Source: Heliocidaris tuberculata (lineage: Eukaryota; Echinodermata; Echinoidea; Camarodonta; Echinometridae). From it: DNA of 64,000 nucleotides. The DNA is taken from assembly GCA_025618425.1 (NCBI GenBank), contig CM046842.1:30334081-30398080 (forward strand), given 5' to 3'. Below the pieces are notes generated by a model. It made no database searches. It worked only from the letters and a program-made list of their open reading frames with translations, and was not told the DNA's origin. Positions 11,880 through 22,610 of this stretch are shown here, piece by piece. Every line of letters starts with the position of its first letter. The stretch's first letter is position 1. A program made the position numbers and the translations under genes.

Positions 11880-12116
11880 ATAAGGTCGCGCAGCATGCCT
11901 AATGTAATTATGTGTGTAATTGGGTTTTGGGTTTTGGGTTTTGGGGTTTTTACAGACGTGTATCAATCAGATATGATTATTTACGTCGGGGACCGACCTT
12001 TAACGTCACCATCCGAAAGACGTGATTCAGTTTCGAACCTGGGTCCGCTGAATCAGTTTATAACTTCCACTGTTAGCTGGATTACAGGCGCACTCTACAA
12101 CGCCCAGTCGTGGTAA
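11880..12116 (-). mobile_element. tRNA-derived SINE, antisense copy, with (CCCAAAA)n tail
   Basis: On the minus strand, CCCAGGTTCGAAACTGAATC gives a B-box-like segment followed by CTTTCGGATGGTGACGTTAA. The tail at 11921-11950 is a run of CCCAAAA repeats (TTTTGGG on the plus strand). A fragment of the same element occurs at 48845-48940. Confidence 0.6.
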
Positions 12117-12359
12117 CACTTTTATAAATGAATAAGATATAGATATGATGAAATACGGAGCATAATGGCAAAGTGCTTTATACCTAAAGTGACATGGTTT
12201 AAATGTAAGCCTTTACACTTAAAGTCATGTACCCTAGGGCTTTCTTCCTAGTTAATTTTGTACTCATTCACTCTCGCAGGTGGTTCAAAACAACGTTCTT
12301 AACCCATTCGGTATAAGCCATCGCCGATGAAGCAGTAACCCGAATATCTCTATACTAGG

Positions 12360-12800
12360 ATGGCATCGGTACCGAACGAACCTCACCCTCTCGCCCCGAC
12401 ACCAACTCCAACCCCACCAGCTCCGGAATTACCCCCATACGCTCCTGTTGACCCGCACGAGACCCCAATACGATCCGACCTCGGACTTCCACCACCTTAC
12501 GCGAGTGTTGTGCAGGAAACATACACAAACAGCGGGTTCCAGGGTGAAGGTCATTCTCAATCTCAGTGTCAAGGACATCCGCTAAGTCAAGGACATTCTC
12601 AAAGTCAACCACAATGTCATGTTCACTCCCACAGAGGCCCACCATTCCATCGGTGTCATTACCACAATCATCATCAAGGCTTACAGCAATGTAGTGGGAC
12701 GGGTCGGTTAGAGGTCATGCACGAACTCGATATCGACCACAGTCTTTCGACGTCGTTTGAACAATACAACCAGTACCCCTACAATGGCATGGCTCCGCCT
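12360..12800 (+). CDS. CD225/dispanin-family membrane protein, exon 1 of 3 (start)
   Basis: ATG at 12360 opens a 147-codon exon ending exactly in phase at CCT|GTAAGT (12801). It joins exons 13894-14034 and 14932-15069 with no frame change, giving 239 residues. Exon 1 is a cytosolic-type tail: Pro-rich from residue 8, with PPYAPV and LPPPYASV (PPxY motifs, known WW-domain/NEDD4-type ligands), then a Ser-Gln-His-Gly-rich tract (GHSQSQ twice) and a His cluster HRCHYHNHH. The domain proper is in exons 2-3. The layout, a long Pro-rich N-tail before a C-terminal two-helix CD225 domain, resembles PRRT1/SynDIG-like dispanins more than short IFITMs. The family acts in membrane trafficking and receptor or fusion control; the specific role here is unknown. 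A pyrimidine-AG site at ~12280 may start the 5'UTR exon. An antisense frame at 12355-12645 is a shadow. Confidence 0.85.
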
Positions 12801-13013
12801 GTAAGTTTGTGTTCATTCCTGGTAAGGTTAGTTTATAATAGGTCTAATGTTCCTTTACCACCATTGGGGCCCATACGACAAGGAAAGAGCTTTTATTCAT
12901 GTTTATTTTCTCTTCTTAATGAAAGTAGATTTCCCTCTTTTTATACAATCCTGAAGTGCATTAAAGTGCGGTTCAGACCTCACCGATAACGATAGCGATA
13001 ACGAGAATTTTGA

Positions 13014-13430
13014 TTAACCCTTTCAAGACAATTTAACACTTTTTGTGGTTTGGCTCAATAACTGTTGATTCAGAGCTCCAAAAATATACCAGATGCATAA
13101 GTAGAAAGAGCAAAAAGTTCTGCACACTGTGTCCATTTTTGTTGCATGGCCATTATTGCGTTTGATGCCAGGAATTTTAAAACGAGAATAAGCTTTAAAA
13201 TCCTTAAATTGGCAACACATTGAGAGGTTCAAAATTATTTTTTCATCCAAATTGGCATTTTTTCAACTTTTCGACAAAATTTCTAACCATGTATATTGTA
13301 TCAAAGACATTACACCATGTACACAATATTAGAAATATGTAGCACTAAAAGAAAAATATTATTGTTGGCAATTTGAAGAACCAATGTGATCAACTTAGCC
13401 CTTAAATAATTCCTGTCATGAAAGGATTAA
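13014..13430. mobile_element. piggyBac-like MITE, family F, copy 1 (in dispanin intron 1)
   Basis: The tips TTAACCCTTTCAAGACA and TGTCATGAAAGGATTAA fit the TTAA-CCC terminus typical of piggyBac. Copies 2-4 are at 17043-17458, 31533-31936 and 35223-35639. The interior pieces TGGCAACAATAATATTTTTC and its complement are shared. Confidence 0.8.
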
Positions 13431-13893
13431 AGGTACAGCCTGCTATGGTGTGTGTACGTAACTAAGTACAAGGCCGTGCACCCTTTCGAGAGGGGAAGGG
13501 GACAAACGCATTCATCGAAAGAATACGATCCATGAAATACACAGTTAATTCCGATATTGCAAGACTGCCCCCTTCTCCCCCAATAGTTGGCGCCCATGAT
13601 GAACAGGGGCTTACGATCGGAAAGAAAAGGGATACAGGGATGTCGATAGAGGGAGGGGATGATTGAGCTGTGCCCCCCCCCCCCAAAAAAAAAAAATAAA
13701 TAAAATCCTGTCTGCAGATATTCATAAACATGACGTGCGTTGTCAGTTAGTTTGGAAAAAGAATAATAATAAAAATCCTAAATCGGCAAATGCGATCTTA
13801 TCCCCTATCACAACAACCTTGTCATAATACGTTAATTGGATAATTCCTTATAATTATTTCAATATTACACTATTTCTCACTGAAAAGTTGCAG

Positions 13894-14034
13894 TACCCAC
13901 AACATGTAACGATCATCCGCGATAGCCAAGTCGCTGCTCCGATCAACACGAACTGTCTGGTTGGGTTTTCAGCATTTGTACTGTGTTGCTGCTGTGTGCC
14001 TTTCGGTATGGCCGCCATGATCAAAGCATTGGAG
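13894..14034 (+). CDS. CD225/dispanin-family membrane protein, exon 2 of 3
   Basis: Exon 2 follows AGTTGCAG and ends GAG|GTAAAT, 47 codons in phase 0 at both ends. It holds the first hydrophobic segment: NCLVGFSAFVLCCCCVPFGM then AAMIKALE. The CCCC-VPFG run and the following Ala/Lys match the first half of the CD225 domain. The juxtamembrane cysteines are the usual S-palmitoylation positions in the family. Confidence 0.87.
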
Positions 14035-14045
14035 GTAAATGATTC

Positions 14046-14290
14046 CGTTGAGTTCAATTCAATTCAGTCCAATCCAATTCTCTTCAGTTAATTTTAGTTC
14101 ATTTCTTTTCAATCCATTCAATTCAATTCGATTCAGTCCAATTTAATTCAGTTCACTTCAACTCATTTCATTTCAATCCAATTTAATCCAATACAGTTCA
14201 GTCCAACTCATTTCATTTCAATTCAATTTAATTCAATTTGATATAATTCAGGAATAATTCAATTCATTTCATTTCAGTTCAGATTAATTT
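14046..14290. repeat. Degenerate (ATTCA)n-like tandem repeat in dispanin intron 2
   Basis: Dozens of variants of CAATTCAATTCAGTTCA run through the intron. No coding frame persists. Confidence 0.85.
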
Positions 14291-14931
14291 CAGTTTATTG
14301 TTTAAAATCCAAACAAAAAGGATTATTCTCAATTTCCAAATAAAAAAAATAATAAGAAATTCAAATGATATGTAATTTTGAGCCTTGTCGGGAACAACAA
14401 ATAGAGTGATTTCAAAAGAGGCATAGCGCATATGGCGGGGGGGGGGGGGGGGTTGTCCACAAATAGATTGGGATAAGGGAAAGAAAGAGAGAGAGGGGGG
14501 GGGAATCAAATCAGAGGGGCTCTCTTCTTGAAAAAGCCTCGTCGCGTCATCTTCATCTTAATCTTATGATCTTTCCACCTGCATGTCAGTGCAGATTAAG
14601 AATCCTTACAATGGCATTAATGTCTCGAAAATAGGTGACAAGCACAAAAATCTATCTCGTGCCCCTTCGTCAAAAAGAGCCCCCTCCCCCACAAAAAAAA
14701 ACCACGCAAAATAATCGGTTTCTTCCTTAAATCGTATTAGCACTAAAAAAAAAATGAGGCTAAAGCATCATAAATGCTGAAGTAAAAACAAGCTAGCTCA
14801 ACATGTGAACTTGTATCATTATCCTCAAATGTTTTGTTTTTTTGTTCCACCGCCCATTATACAATAATTAGTTCATTTAGTTTGTGCGATCATACTAGAC
14901 CTGACGCTGTGCAATTATATCTCGCCTGCAG

Positions 14932-15069
14932 GTTCGATCCAGACTACGGACCGGGGACATTGCCGGGGCCAGAACGGCCGCGTCTTCCTCGAGGATGTGG
15001 TCAGGAGCGGGCCTACTGATAGGCGCCATGTTCCAGCTATCTGTCCTCGTCTATATCATGTACATATAA
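14932..15069 (+). CDS. CD225/dispanin-family membrane protein, exon 3 of 3 (end)
   Basis: Exon 3 follows CGCCTGCAG (14923-14931) and encodes 45 residues to TAA at 15067-15069. Its start, VRSRLRTGDIAGARTAASSS, is the intracellular loop of CD225 (compare the family pattern K-S-R-x-x-x-x-G-D-x-x-G-A-x-x-x-A). It is followed by the second membrane helix and a very short tail, VYIMYI. The diagnostic G-D-x-x-G-A signature is intact, which makes the family call firm. The three exons total 239 codons plus stop. Confidence 0.88.
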   Translation, partial: VRSRLRTGDIAGARTAASSSRMWSGAGLLIGAMFQLSVLVYIMYI

Positions 15070-15074
15070 AGCAA

Positions 15075-15400
15075 TGGCTGATCCAGGGAGAGAAATGGGG
15101 GGGGGGGGGGGGGGCACAGGGGGCACGTACCCCAGGTAAAAATTGATAAACATTTATTCTTCTTCTTCTTCTCCTTCTTGCTCATCTTCTCCTCCTTATT
15201 CTTCTTCCCTTTTTTCCCTCCTTCTTTTCCTCTTCACCTTCTTCTCCTCCTCCTCCTCCTCCTTCATCAGTTATTATTTGGTTGTCATTAAGTTGGGGGC
15301 ATCCGATTGCTTGACATGTATTTGTTGGTTAAGGCTGCTGAGGACCCGACGGGGTGGGGGGAGGGGGGGGGGGGGGGGGGGGGGGGGGAGGGGGGGGTAT
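15075..15400. repeat. Poly-G tracts and (TTC/TCC)n low-complexity DNA
   Basis: Poly-G runs at about 15098-15113 and 15354-15398 flank a pyrimidine-rich CTT/CTC block at 15158-15265. GGCTGATCCAGG at 15077 resembles the start of the hAT-type MITE seen at 22383, so a decayed copy may lie here. Confidence 0.7.
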
Positions 15401-15897
15401 CTCATTAAGGGTCAACTACGTTCGATCAACTAATGGTTCGGATAAATATGACAGTGGAGATCAGAGCATCGTTTCATCAAATCGTCATAAGTGCAAGCTC
15501 GCCGACATCCAACTAAAACGCATGTTAATTTTTATACACGCGTTTCAGTGGGATGTCGGCGAATTTGTACTTCCGACGGTTTCGTGAAACGCTGCCCAGT
15601 TACCAGTTTCTCGGTAGAGGCAAGAGAATACGACCCCTTCTCCTTCACCCCCTCCCCCTCTGAAGTGCTTTGTTCTCTCACCTTTTATCCACCTTCTAAC
15701 ATGTCTAATGATGTCCTCCGACCAGTGTCATCCCCAGTACTCTTCTGAAAAAAGGCGTCGCCAGAACATTTTTAATGGGGGATGTCGAAAATACGTGACA
15801 ATCATGGCGACTGAAAAGCAAGCACATCCTCGACATGCTAATTATCTTAATTTTAGTTGGCGAAGGACAGTGAAGGAAATGATTACAGTTCAATGTA

Positions 15898-16314
15898 AAG
15901 GCCATCGCACACCTTACGATCGGTCTGCGATCCGATTTCATAAGAAAATGTAATATCATTTGACAAATCATTAAAAACGAAAAATATTTTTAATTGAGGG
16001 TCTGAATAGTCATACAGATATTAACCTCGATAATACGGCCTTTGCCGAGTTTTCTAGTGGGTGGTATGGCCAAATCGGCTCCGAGTCGTAGTGACGTCAC
16101 AAAAATCGTACGAATGCCTACGATTTGAAACTAATTTTGCCCTTATTCCCTGTAGAAAACTGACAGCTCACCAAAACCCTTTGTTTAGTATTCATATTAC
16201 TTTTCAAAACCTGAATAGGGTAGATTTCATTTGTTAAAATGCCAATATTTAATGCCATAGCGATTTATTTCACAAATCGGATTGCAGACCGATCGTAAGG
16301 TGTGCGGTGGCCTT
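15898..16314. repeat. Foldback element, family G, copy 1
   Basis: The ends AAGGCCATCGCACACCTTAC and GTAAGGTGTGCGGTGGCCTT are inverted, and the palindromic-looking GATCGGTCTGCGATCCGATT recurs on the other arm. One arm of the same family occurs at about 49531-49870. Confidence 0.85.
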
Positions 16315-17042
16315 AAAACAATCGTACAATATTTTTACATTTTAATCATCTGAACGCCAGGGGCAAAAAACGTTAATCAAATAAATGTGGCATAAAGACA
16401 TATAGTGGGGGTCAATCCATTTTTATTTGCTTGTGGCAGAAAAATATCAAAAGATGATAATCATTACAATTATGACCAGTGACAATGATAATCGTGTTTG
16501 CGTAAAGCGTGCGACCGATTATCACAAGTCTGTCACAAGGGCGAAATATCGCAGCATAGCTAAGCCTTCTGAATCAATAGACCTGTTCTCAAATTTATTC
16601 AAATTTATGGATGTTTCTTTCCTGGGGACCTAGTAGCGAGGTATTCCATTAACCTGTTATTAATGAATAAATTGCAATATTTGGAATCCAGTTTGCATAC
16701 ATTACTTGTTCCTATGTCTGACATGCCTCTGACAAGCTGTCAGATTGTCAAGAACAACCTTTGTTTTAAAAGTATGCATAAAATTTTAATATATTTGTGA
16801 ACAGGTCTATTGCACAAAGCCTTTCTCTGACTTTCTTGTTCATTATACATGTACTGTATATAATATATAGAAATTTTATGAAATGTACATCTTTATTGGA
16901 CATTAAATGAAATATAATTATTCATCACTACATTGCATGTCATTGTTGTGAACTGTTCTTTCATTTTTCAAACTTAAGAAGAAACGAACCCCGATAGTTT
17001 ACACTCCTATTGTTTTATCCCCATGGACAGGGTTTAAAGACA
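16315..17042. other. AT-rich spacer, no feature recognised
   Basis: I see no gene, RNA or clear repeat in this stretch. The short frame at 16427-16633 shows no family resemblance. Confidence 0.4.
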
Positions 17043-17458
17043 CTTCCTTGACAGGAATTTTTTAAAGGCTAAATTTCACATTTTGTTCTTCAAATTGGCA
17101 ATAATAATATTTTTCTTTTAGTGCTACATGGTAACAACATGAATAAGGTGTAATGTCTTCGAAAACAGAATACGTGGTTATGAATTTTGTCGAAAAGTTG
17201 AAAAAATGCCAATTTTGATTAAAAAAAAAACAATGATTTTGAACCTCTCAATGTATTGCCAATTTCAGAATTTTGCTGCTTGTTCTCAATTTTAAAATTA
17301 CTGGCATCAAACGCAATATGGCCATGCAACAAAAATGGACAGAGTGTGTGCAGAAATTTTTACTCTTTATACTCGTGCATCTCGTATATTTTGTTAGAGC
17401 TCTGAATGAAAAGTTATAGAGCCAAACCACATGTGGTCAATTGTCTCGAAAGGGTTAA
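17043..17458. mobile_element. piggyBac-like MITE, family F, copy 2 (left tip eroded)
   Basis: The right tip GTCTCGAAAGGGTTAA is clear. The left end has only CTTGACAGGAATTTTTTAAA, without TTAACCC. The interior matches the other copies. Confidence 0.7.
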
Positions 17459-17655
17459 AGACAAACCTGAAAATAAGGACCACTCGTTATAAAGCAAGTA
17501 TAATAGCCTAGTAGGTACATGAGTAATTACAGTGAATGAATGCTTGTGGCTTTGATTTTATAACAGTTCTAGTGAAGAAGAAAAGCCAAATATTATGTGC
17601 GTACACTCTAAAAAAAGGTCTTGTCATTTTTTAACTAGATCGCCTGATCACCTAA

Positions 17656-18160
17656 TTAAAGGGAAAGTTCACCCTGAAGATTACTTGAGTTTAAAAAATG
17701 CAGAAAAAATTAAAAAAAATATTGGCGAAGGTTTGATGAAAATCGGTCAAATAATAAAAGAGTTATGAGTATTTAAAATTTTGGATTCGTGACGTCACAT
17801 GCGAGCAGCTGCCCATTGGTCATGTAATAAATATTCCATATATTCGCATTTTTTTTACGTTCCACGATAAATTAATATTGTTTCTTTTCAGAATCTAGTA
17901 TTGAATAACATTTCTGACAATATATCAAATGCACAGACGAAAATATTCTAAATTTTCTGAGAAAACTGTATTTTATGGAATATTTATCACATTACATAAT
18001 GGAGGAGCTGCTCGCATGTGACGTCACAAAATCAAAACTTCAAAAGTCCATAACTCCGTTATTCTTTAACGGATTTTGTCCAAACTTTCGCCAATAATTT
18101 TCTTTATTTTTTCTGCATTTTTTAAACTCAAGTAATCTTCGGGGTGAACTTCCCCTTTAA
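17656..18160. mobile_element. TTAA-flanked foldback, family C, copy 2
   Basis: It is nearly base-for-base the same as 4067-4572. TTAA lies at 17656-17659 and 18157-18160. It interrupts the left end of the family H element. Confidence 0.85.
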
Positions 18161-19253
18161 AAAATCAGATTCTAGTCATTTTGACTAGGATTCTGTACAT
18201 TTTGACGTTCACTTCAAACTCGAAGCTTGGTAGTTTTGACTAGAGATATTCTAGTTAAAGCTTCTTTGAAATGTGATTGGTCAAGCTGCGCTAATGGGGA
18301 ACGCGCATGCGCGGACCAGCTGTGTCAAAATACGGAGTTTGTGCGAGAGATCAACAAGAAGATGCGAGAGAATTACCAGCCAGGAACTGCCAAGAGGGGG
18401 TAGGGAGCTTGTGAAAGAAATGGAGATTCGTCTGCTAACTTGTCAGTCAAGAAAGCGGGTTGTGGGAATACCGGTATCTTAGGCTCGATCACCTCGTTGA
18501 AGAGACTGGAAAAAAGATCTACCTTTAGTAAGTGATATTGACCTCACATGATTTTGTTATTGTGGGTGTACGTGTTTGTGTAATGTCTTGAATGGGGGTG
18601 GGCGGGTGTGGTGAAACTGTGGTGCTGAATAGGCCATTTTCGTATAATGCATTCAAATTTAATGCTTGCCTCTTTGTCAAACTCCTAGTAATAAACTATT
18701 ACATCCACCTATACTATAGTTGACATCATAATTAATTTGGTATCAAAAGAAATAGCTCAACAAGATCCTTAATTTGATTGGTATTCCAATAAGACTTGTA
18801 AAAAATCATTTTGGTTAAAATGTCTAACATATGGGCCTCGTTACTGCACATTCAGAAGCATAATAGAAAAACATTTTACTTTTGTTTCTTGTTTTGAATA
18901 GACCAAATATAATAAATTAGACCTTTACACTAGCTATCCAATTAGTTCCGGTAAAATTATATTATGGTGAAATTTCTTTACGAACAGTGGACAAAGTATC
19001 ATGTCCGTAACACATTATTTTGGTCATTTACTAAGACTTGAGAGTCCAAAAGGATTGACTATACTTATTTTCCTAAAAAGTCATGCAACAGTGATAATCA
19101 AATTCTGGAATCTCTGCAGCCAAGTTGATAAACTCACAGAAATTTGTCAATGATTAAAGCCACCAAAAAGCCATGTCTGTTTACTGTCATGTCCGTAACA
19201 CAGATAAAGATTACCTTATTCCAATAACTGTTTTACTTGATGATGTCATTTCA

Positions 19254-19578
19254 GGGGGCGTTTCAGAAAGCTTTTTGTAAAGTTAAGCATGACTTTACGA
19301 ACGACTTGAATATGAAGTGCCAGATAGGATGCCCAAAGTTTTTCCTGATGTTTTAACAAAGTGTGACTGTATTTCCAATAACCTCAATTAAATTATGGCA
19401 ACAAATTTGATACTTTGCATTAAAAATGTTTGTTATAAGAAGAATGTTAAACTACGTCTGCACAGTTCGACTTTAGTTGATGCAGTTAAAAATGATTGAG
19501 CATCCCATTTGGCTTGTCATATTTAAGTCATTCGTAAAGTCATGTGTAACTTTACGAACAGCTTTATGAAACAACCCC
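19254..19578. repeat. Foldback element, GTTTCAGAAAGCT type
   Basis: GGGGGCGTTTCAGAAAGCTT and AAGCATGACTTTACGAACGA are mirrored at the right by TGACTTTACG and GCTTTATGAAACAACCCC forms. The tips resemble family B but the interior is different. Confidence 0.75.
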
Positions 19579-19790
19579 AGGTTTGATTTTCACGGCCAGA
19601 TAACAAAGAAAATCAAACATCTAAGAAAATGTGTCATGTCCATAAGGCTGGAATTCCCCAAATTGGACTTTATTCTTCTTACAATTCAAGGCTTCCCAAA
19701 ATACCATGCTTTTTAAACACTTTTGATGCCATATGATTGCCAGCTTATGATAGCTATGGAATTGCTAATTTTACATAATATCTAAACCAG

Positions 19791-19937
19791 AGCCCCGTTT
19801 CATAAAACTTGCTATCAATAACAAGTTACAATAATTGTTATAAACTACTGAAATCATTAAAGCTGATTGGCTGAGAGCGAATTCGTCATAGAAATGGGGC
19901 AGTTGTTATTGATAATAAGTTTTATGAAACAGAGCTC
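19791..19937. repeat. Short foldback, family B, copy 3
   Basis: AGCCCCGTTTCATAAAACTT opens it and TTTATGAAACAGAGCT closes it. The core is in the reverse orientation relative to copy 1 (GATTGGCTGAGAGC). Confidence 0.85.
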
Positions 19938-19966
19938 AGATTTATTCTCCTCCTCTCTTTCCTCCT

Positions 19967-20104
19967 GGGGGGCGTTTCATCAAGTGTCTTGTCGGTGATT
20001 TTTACCGACAAATTTGCTCTCAGCCAGTCAGAAGCAAAAATTTCAGTAGCTTATAACAGTTATTGCGACTGTCATTGAGGACAAGTTTTATGAAACAGGG
20101 CCCT
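19967..20104. repeat. Short foldback, family B, copy 4
   Basis: GGGGGGCGTTTCATCAAGTG opens it. The left stem is of the GTCGGTGATTTTTACCGACA type, whereas the right stem ends in a TTATGAAACAGGGCCC form, so the two arms are mismatched types. Confidence 0.8.
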
Positions 20105-20168
20105 GTTTTCTCCCCCTTCTTTTCTCATTTCTCATCTTATCTCTCTTTGTTTCCTCTTCTATCCTCCT

Positions 20169-20312
20169 GGGGGGGGGGGGGCGTTTCATCAAGTGTCTTG
20201 TCGGTGATTTTTACCGACAAATTTGCTCTCAGCCAATCAGATACAAGGATTTCAGTAGCTTATAACAAGTTATTGCAACTTGTCATTGATGACAAGTTTT
20301 ATGAAACAGGGC
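20169..20312. repeat. Short foldback, family B, copy 5
   Basis: Same architecture as copy 4, 65 bp downstream, separated by CT-rich DNA. The core TTTGCTCTCAGCCAATCAGA is intact. Confidence 0.85.
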
Positions 20313-20780
20313 ACTGGTCTCCCCTTCCAAGAATCACTAGGGTTTATTCATTTTAAAACAACTGTACAATGATATATTGTTTGTTTTCTATATTCATGTT
20401 TGAATTTTTAGATGACTGTATATTGGGATAAAATTTTATTAGTTAATGAAATTTTCTGTGGTGTGTCACAGCACTCATAATTGTTGTGTGATTGACCAGA
20501 TTATGTGGATCATTTTGATGACGAGAGTGCCAAACTGACAAGGTTCTGATCAAATTTGACTAGAGCCCTAATCATAGACTTTGACTAGATTTCTAGTAAG
20601 AATGCTTGACTTTCTTTCCAAATCCTTTTGGCTAGGACCTAGTCAAATTTCACTAGATTTCCTAGTCATAGACTTAACTATAAATTTCTAGTCAAAATGC
20701 TTTATTAGATTTTTCAGATCAATTTGAATAGAACGTGGTCAAAGTGACCAGATCCGCTAATCATAGACTTTGACTACAGG

Positions 20781-22374
20781 AGCCGCGGAGCGTTTTTTAA
20801 AGTGGGGGGGGGGGGGGCTGATCTAATTTCACTCAGTAATGACAGTTTTCGAGCCCTTTTCCGATATTTTTATTAACGTGTCTATTCAAAAAAGTGGAAA
20901 AATGGAATAAGAGTCTGTACAGATGCTTCTATAAACAACCAGAAGGGTATAATGCTGGAGCAGCTTTTTACATCCCAAAATCCAGCGCAAATATAAATGT
21001 TATAAAACATCTAATATCTCCATCCTGAGGGCTGAATTGGTAGCTATCTTAATGGCACTTGAATGGCCAGCCGAATATCATCCAATCGCAATCGTCATTT
21101 TGACGGATCCAACTCTAGAAACCATTTAAGAACGTAAAAGAATCGAGTATTGTAGTTGCGATATACCAAAAGTTTTTGGCCATAAATTCCTTTGGCATTG
21201 AAGTAAATCTTGAATGGTATCAGCCCACTGTGGCCTATCAAAAAATGAAAGAGCTGACGTTGGCAAAACAAGCTTCCAATAAACTGGTTTTGCCACATGG
21301 ATTTGTAATAAATCGCTGTTTCTCTAATAAACTCACTTTTACTTTGGTTTACTATGATATCTATGTGTTGTTTATTCGAAGCTTGTTCTGATAAAATTAT
21401 TTCATTACTGAGCACAGTATAAATATTTAAAAATATTTATAAATATGAAGAATTTCTATACCCAGCACAAGCCCTTCTACACTTACAGGTTTGCAGTTAT
21501 TCGCACGAACAACATCCCTTCTCGTGTTATCTGGGAACCCAGGATCTCCCTCCCTTTCTCTCTCTCTCTCTCTCTCTCTCTCCCCCCCCCCTCTTTTTCG
21601 CTCTCTCTCCTCACCCTCTCTCCCTCCCTCTCTCTCTCATTCCCACTCTCATTCTCTCTTACCCTTCACAGCCCGCTGCTGTCTTGTTGGTGACGTCAGT
21701 CAATAAATCATTCGTCTTCGATTTCGTCCTTATTACATACTGAACATTAACCACAAAGTTCCGCTGTGACTACATCTGGCTCCAACGATGTTGGTGGAAT
21801 GCCTCAAAAGTAAAAATTGTCTTTAAAAATCCAACGAGAAGGGTTTTTTTTTTCTGTCTAACTAAACATTTGTATAATGATCTCGTTGCTTCGGCTTGCA
21901 AGAGAAAAATCGACTTGGATAGGCCTATTATCAACATGATGCTGTGTTCTCAATTTTGTACAATTTCCCGTCTATTTAGTATAATCATGATAATGACCTA
22001 ATTACCTGATTACCAGTTCGGCTTCATTAATTCGACTCCTGCATATTTGGTCTGATATTCCAGTTGCTTGACAATGTGCCCTGTGCACCTATACGTTCAC
22101 TCACTACACATTACGAATGGCCATTTCCTGCTCGCGGACATTTTGAATAGTTTGCCCATTGATATGGAAATTAAGATGAAGCACCCACACTATTTGTAAA
22201 GGATTACCTCCATAATGAGAAATTCACCCTGTTTTCCACTGCTTTTTGCGTAAAAATGTATGTAGAGCACAATCAATTTTGTAACATGCGCGTAATACAT
22301 GCATTCTACTATCCATACATCCATATTCATACTAAGATTAAGCTTCAATTATTAATGGAGGAAATTAATCCATA
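20781..22374. other. Spacer, poly-G and (CT)n tracts, no gene recognised
   Basis: It starts near a poly-G run (20803-20817). A dense CT/CCT-rich tract occupies 21541-21665. The frames at 21095-21415 lack family resemblance and those at 21445-21706 are Ser/Leu/Pro low complexity. Confidence 0.5.
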
Positions 22375-22382
22375 CAATAGAC

Positions 22383-22539
22383 CAGGGGTAGATCCAGGAT
22401 TTTGTAAAAGAGGGGGCACAGAGTCGGAAAAGTACACAATTAAGGGGTAATTAATTAATTAAGTGTACTTAAGGTATACCAGTTGGGTTTTAGAATAGGG
22501 GGCACGGGCCGGATTTCCCCCTGTGTAGATCCACCACTG
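22383..22539. mobile_element. hAT-type MITE with perfect 8-bp target duplication
   Basis: The ends CAGGGGTAGATCCAGGATTT and TGTAGATCCACCACTG are inverted. The 8 bases CAATAGAC occur immediately on both sides (22375-22382 and 22540-22547), as expected for hAT transposition. A sister copy is at 43133-43266. Confidence 0.9.
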
Positions 22540-22610
22540 CAATAGACTCTGGTATTATTGATGAATAAATTATGCATATTTTTACATATCCGTCAGAATT
22601 TGAAATCTGG

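Larger units (their letters stand above)
17604..20780. mobile_element. Larger element with CACTCTAAAA terminus, family H (nested insertions inside)
   Basis: The left end CACTCTAAAAAAAGGTC and the next ~180 bases, minus the family C insertion, match the inverted right half of the short element at 44682-44919. Repeated CTAGTCAAA/TTTGACTAG motifs reappear at about 20540-20775, suggesting the far end of the same element. No matching right tip was found, so the end is approximate. Between lie a frame at 18273-18482 with no recognised homology and at least five foldbacks of other families. Confidence 0.45.
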
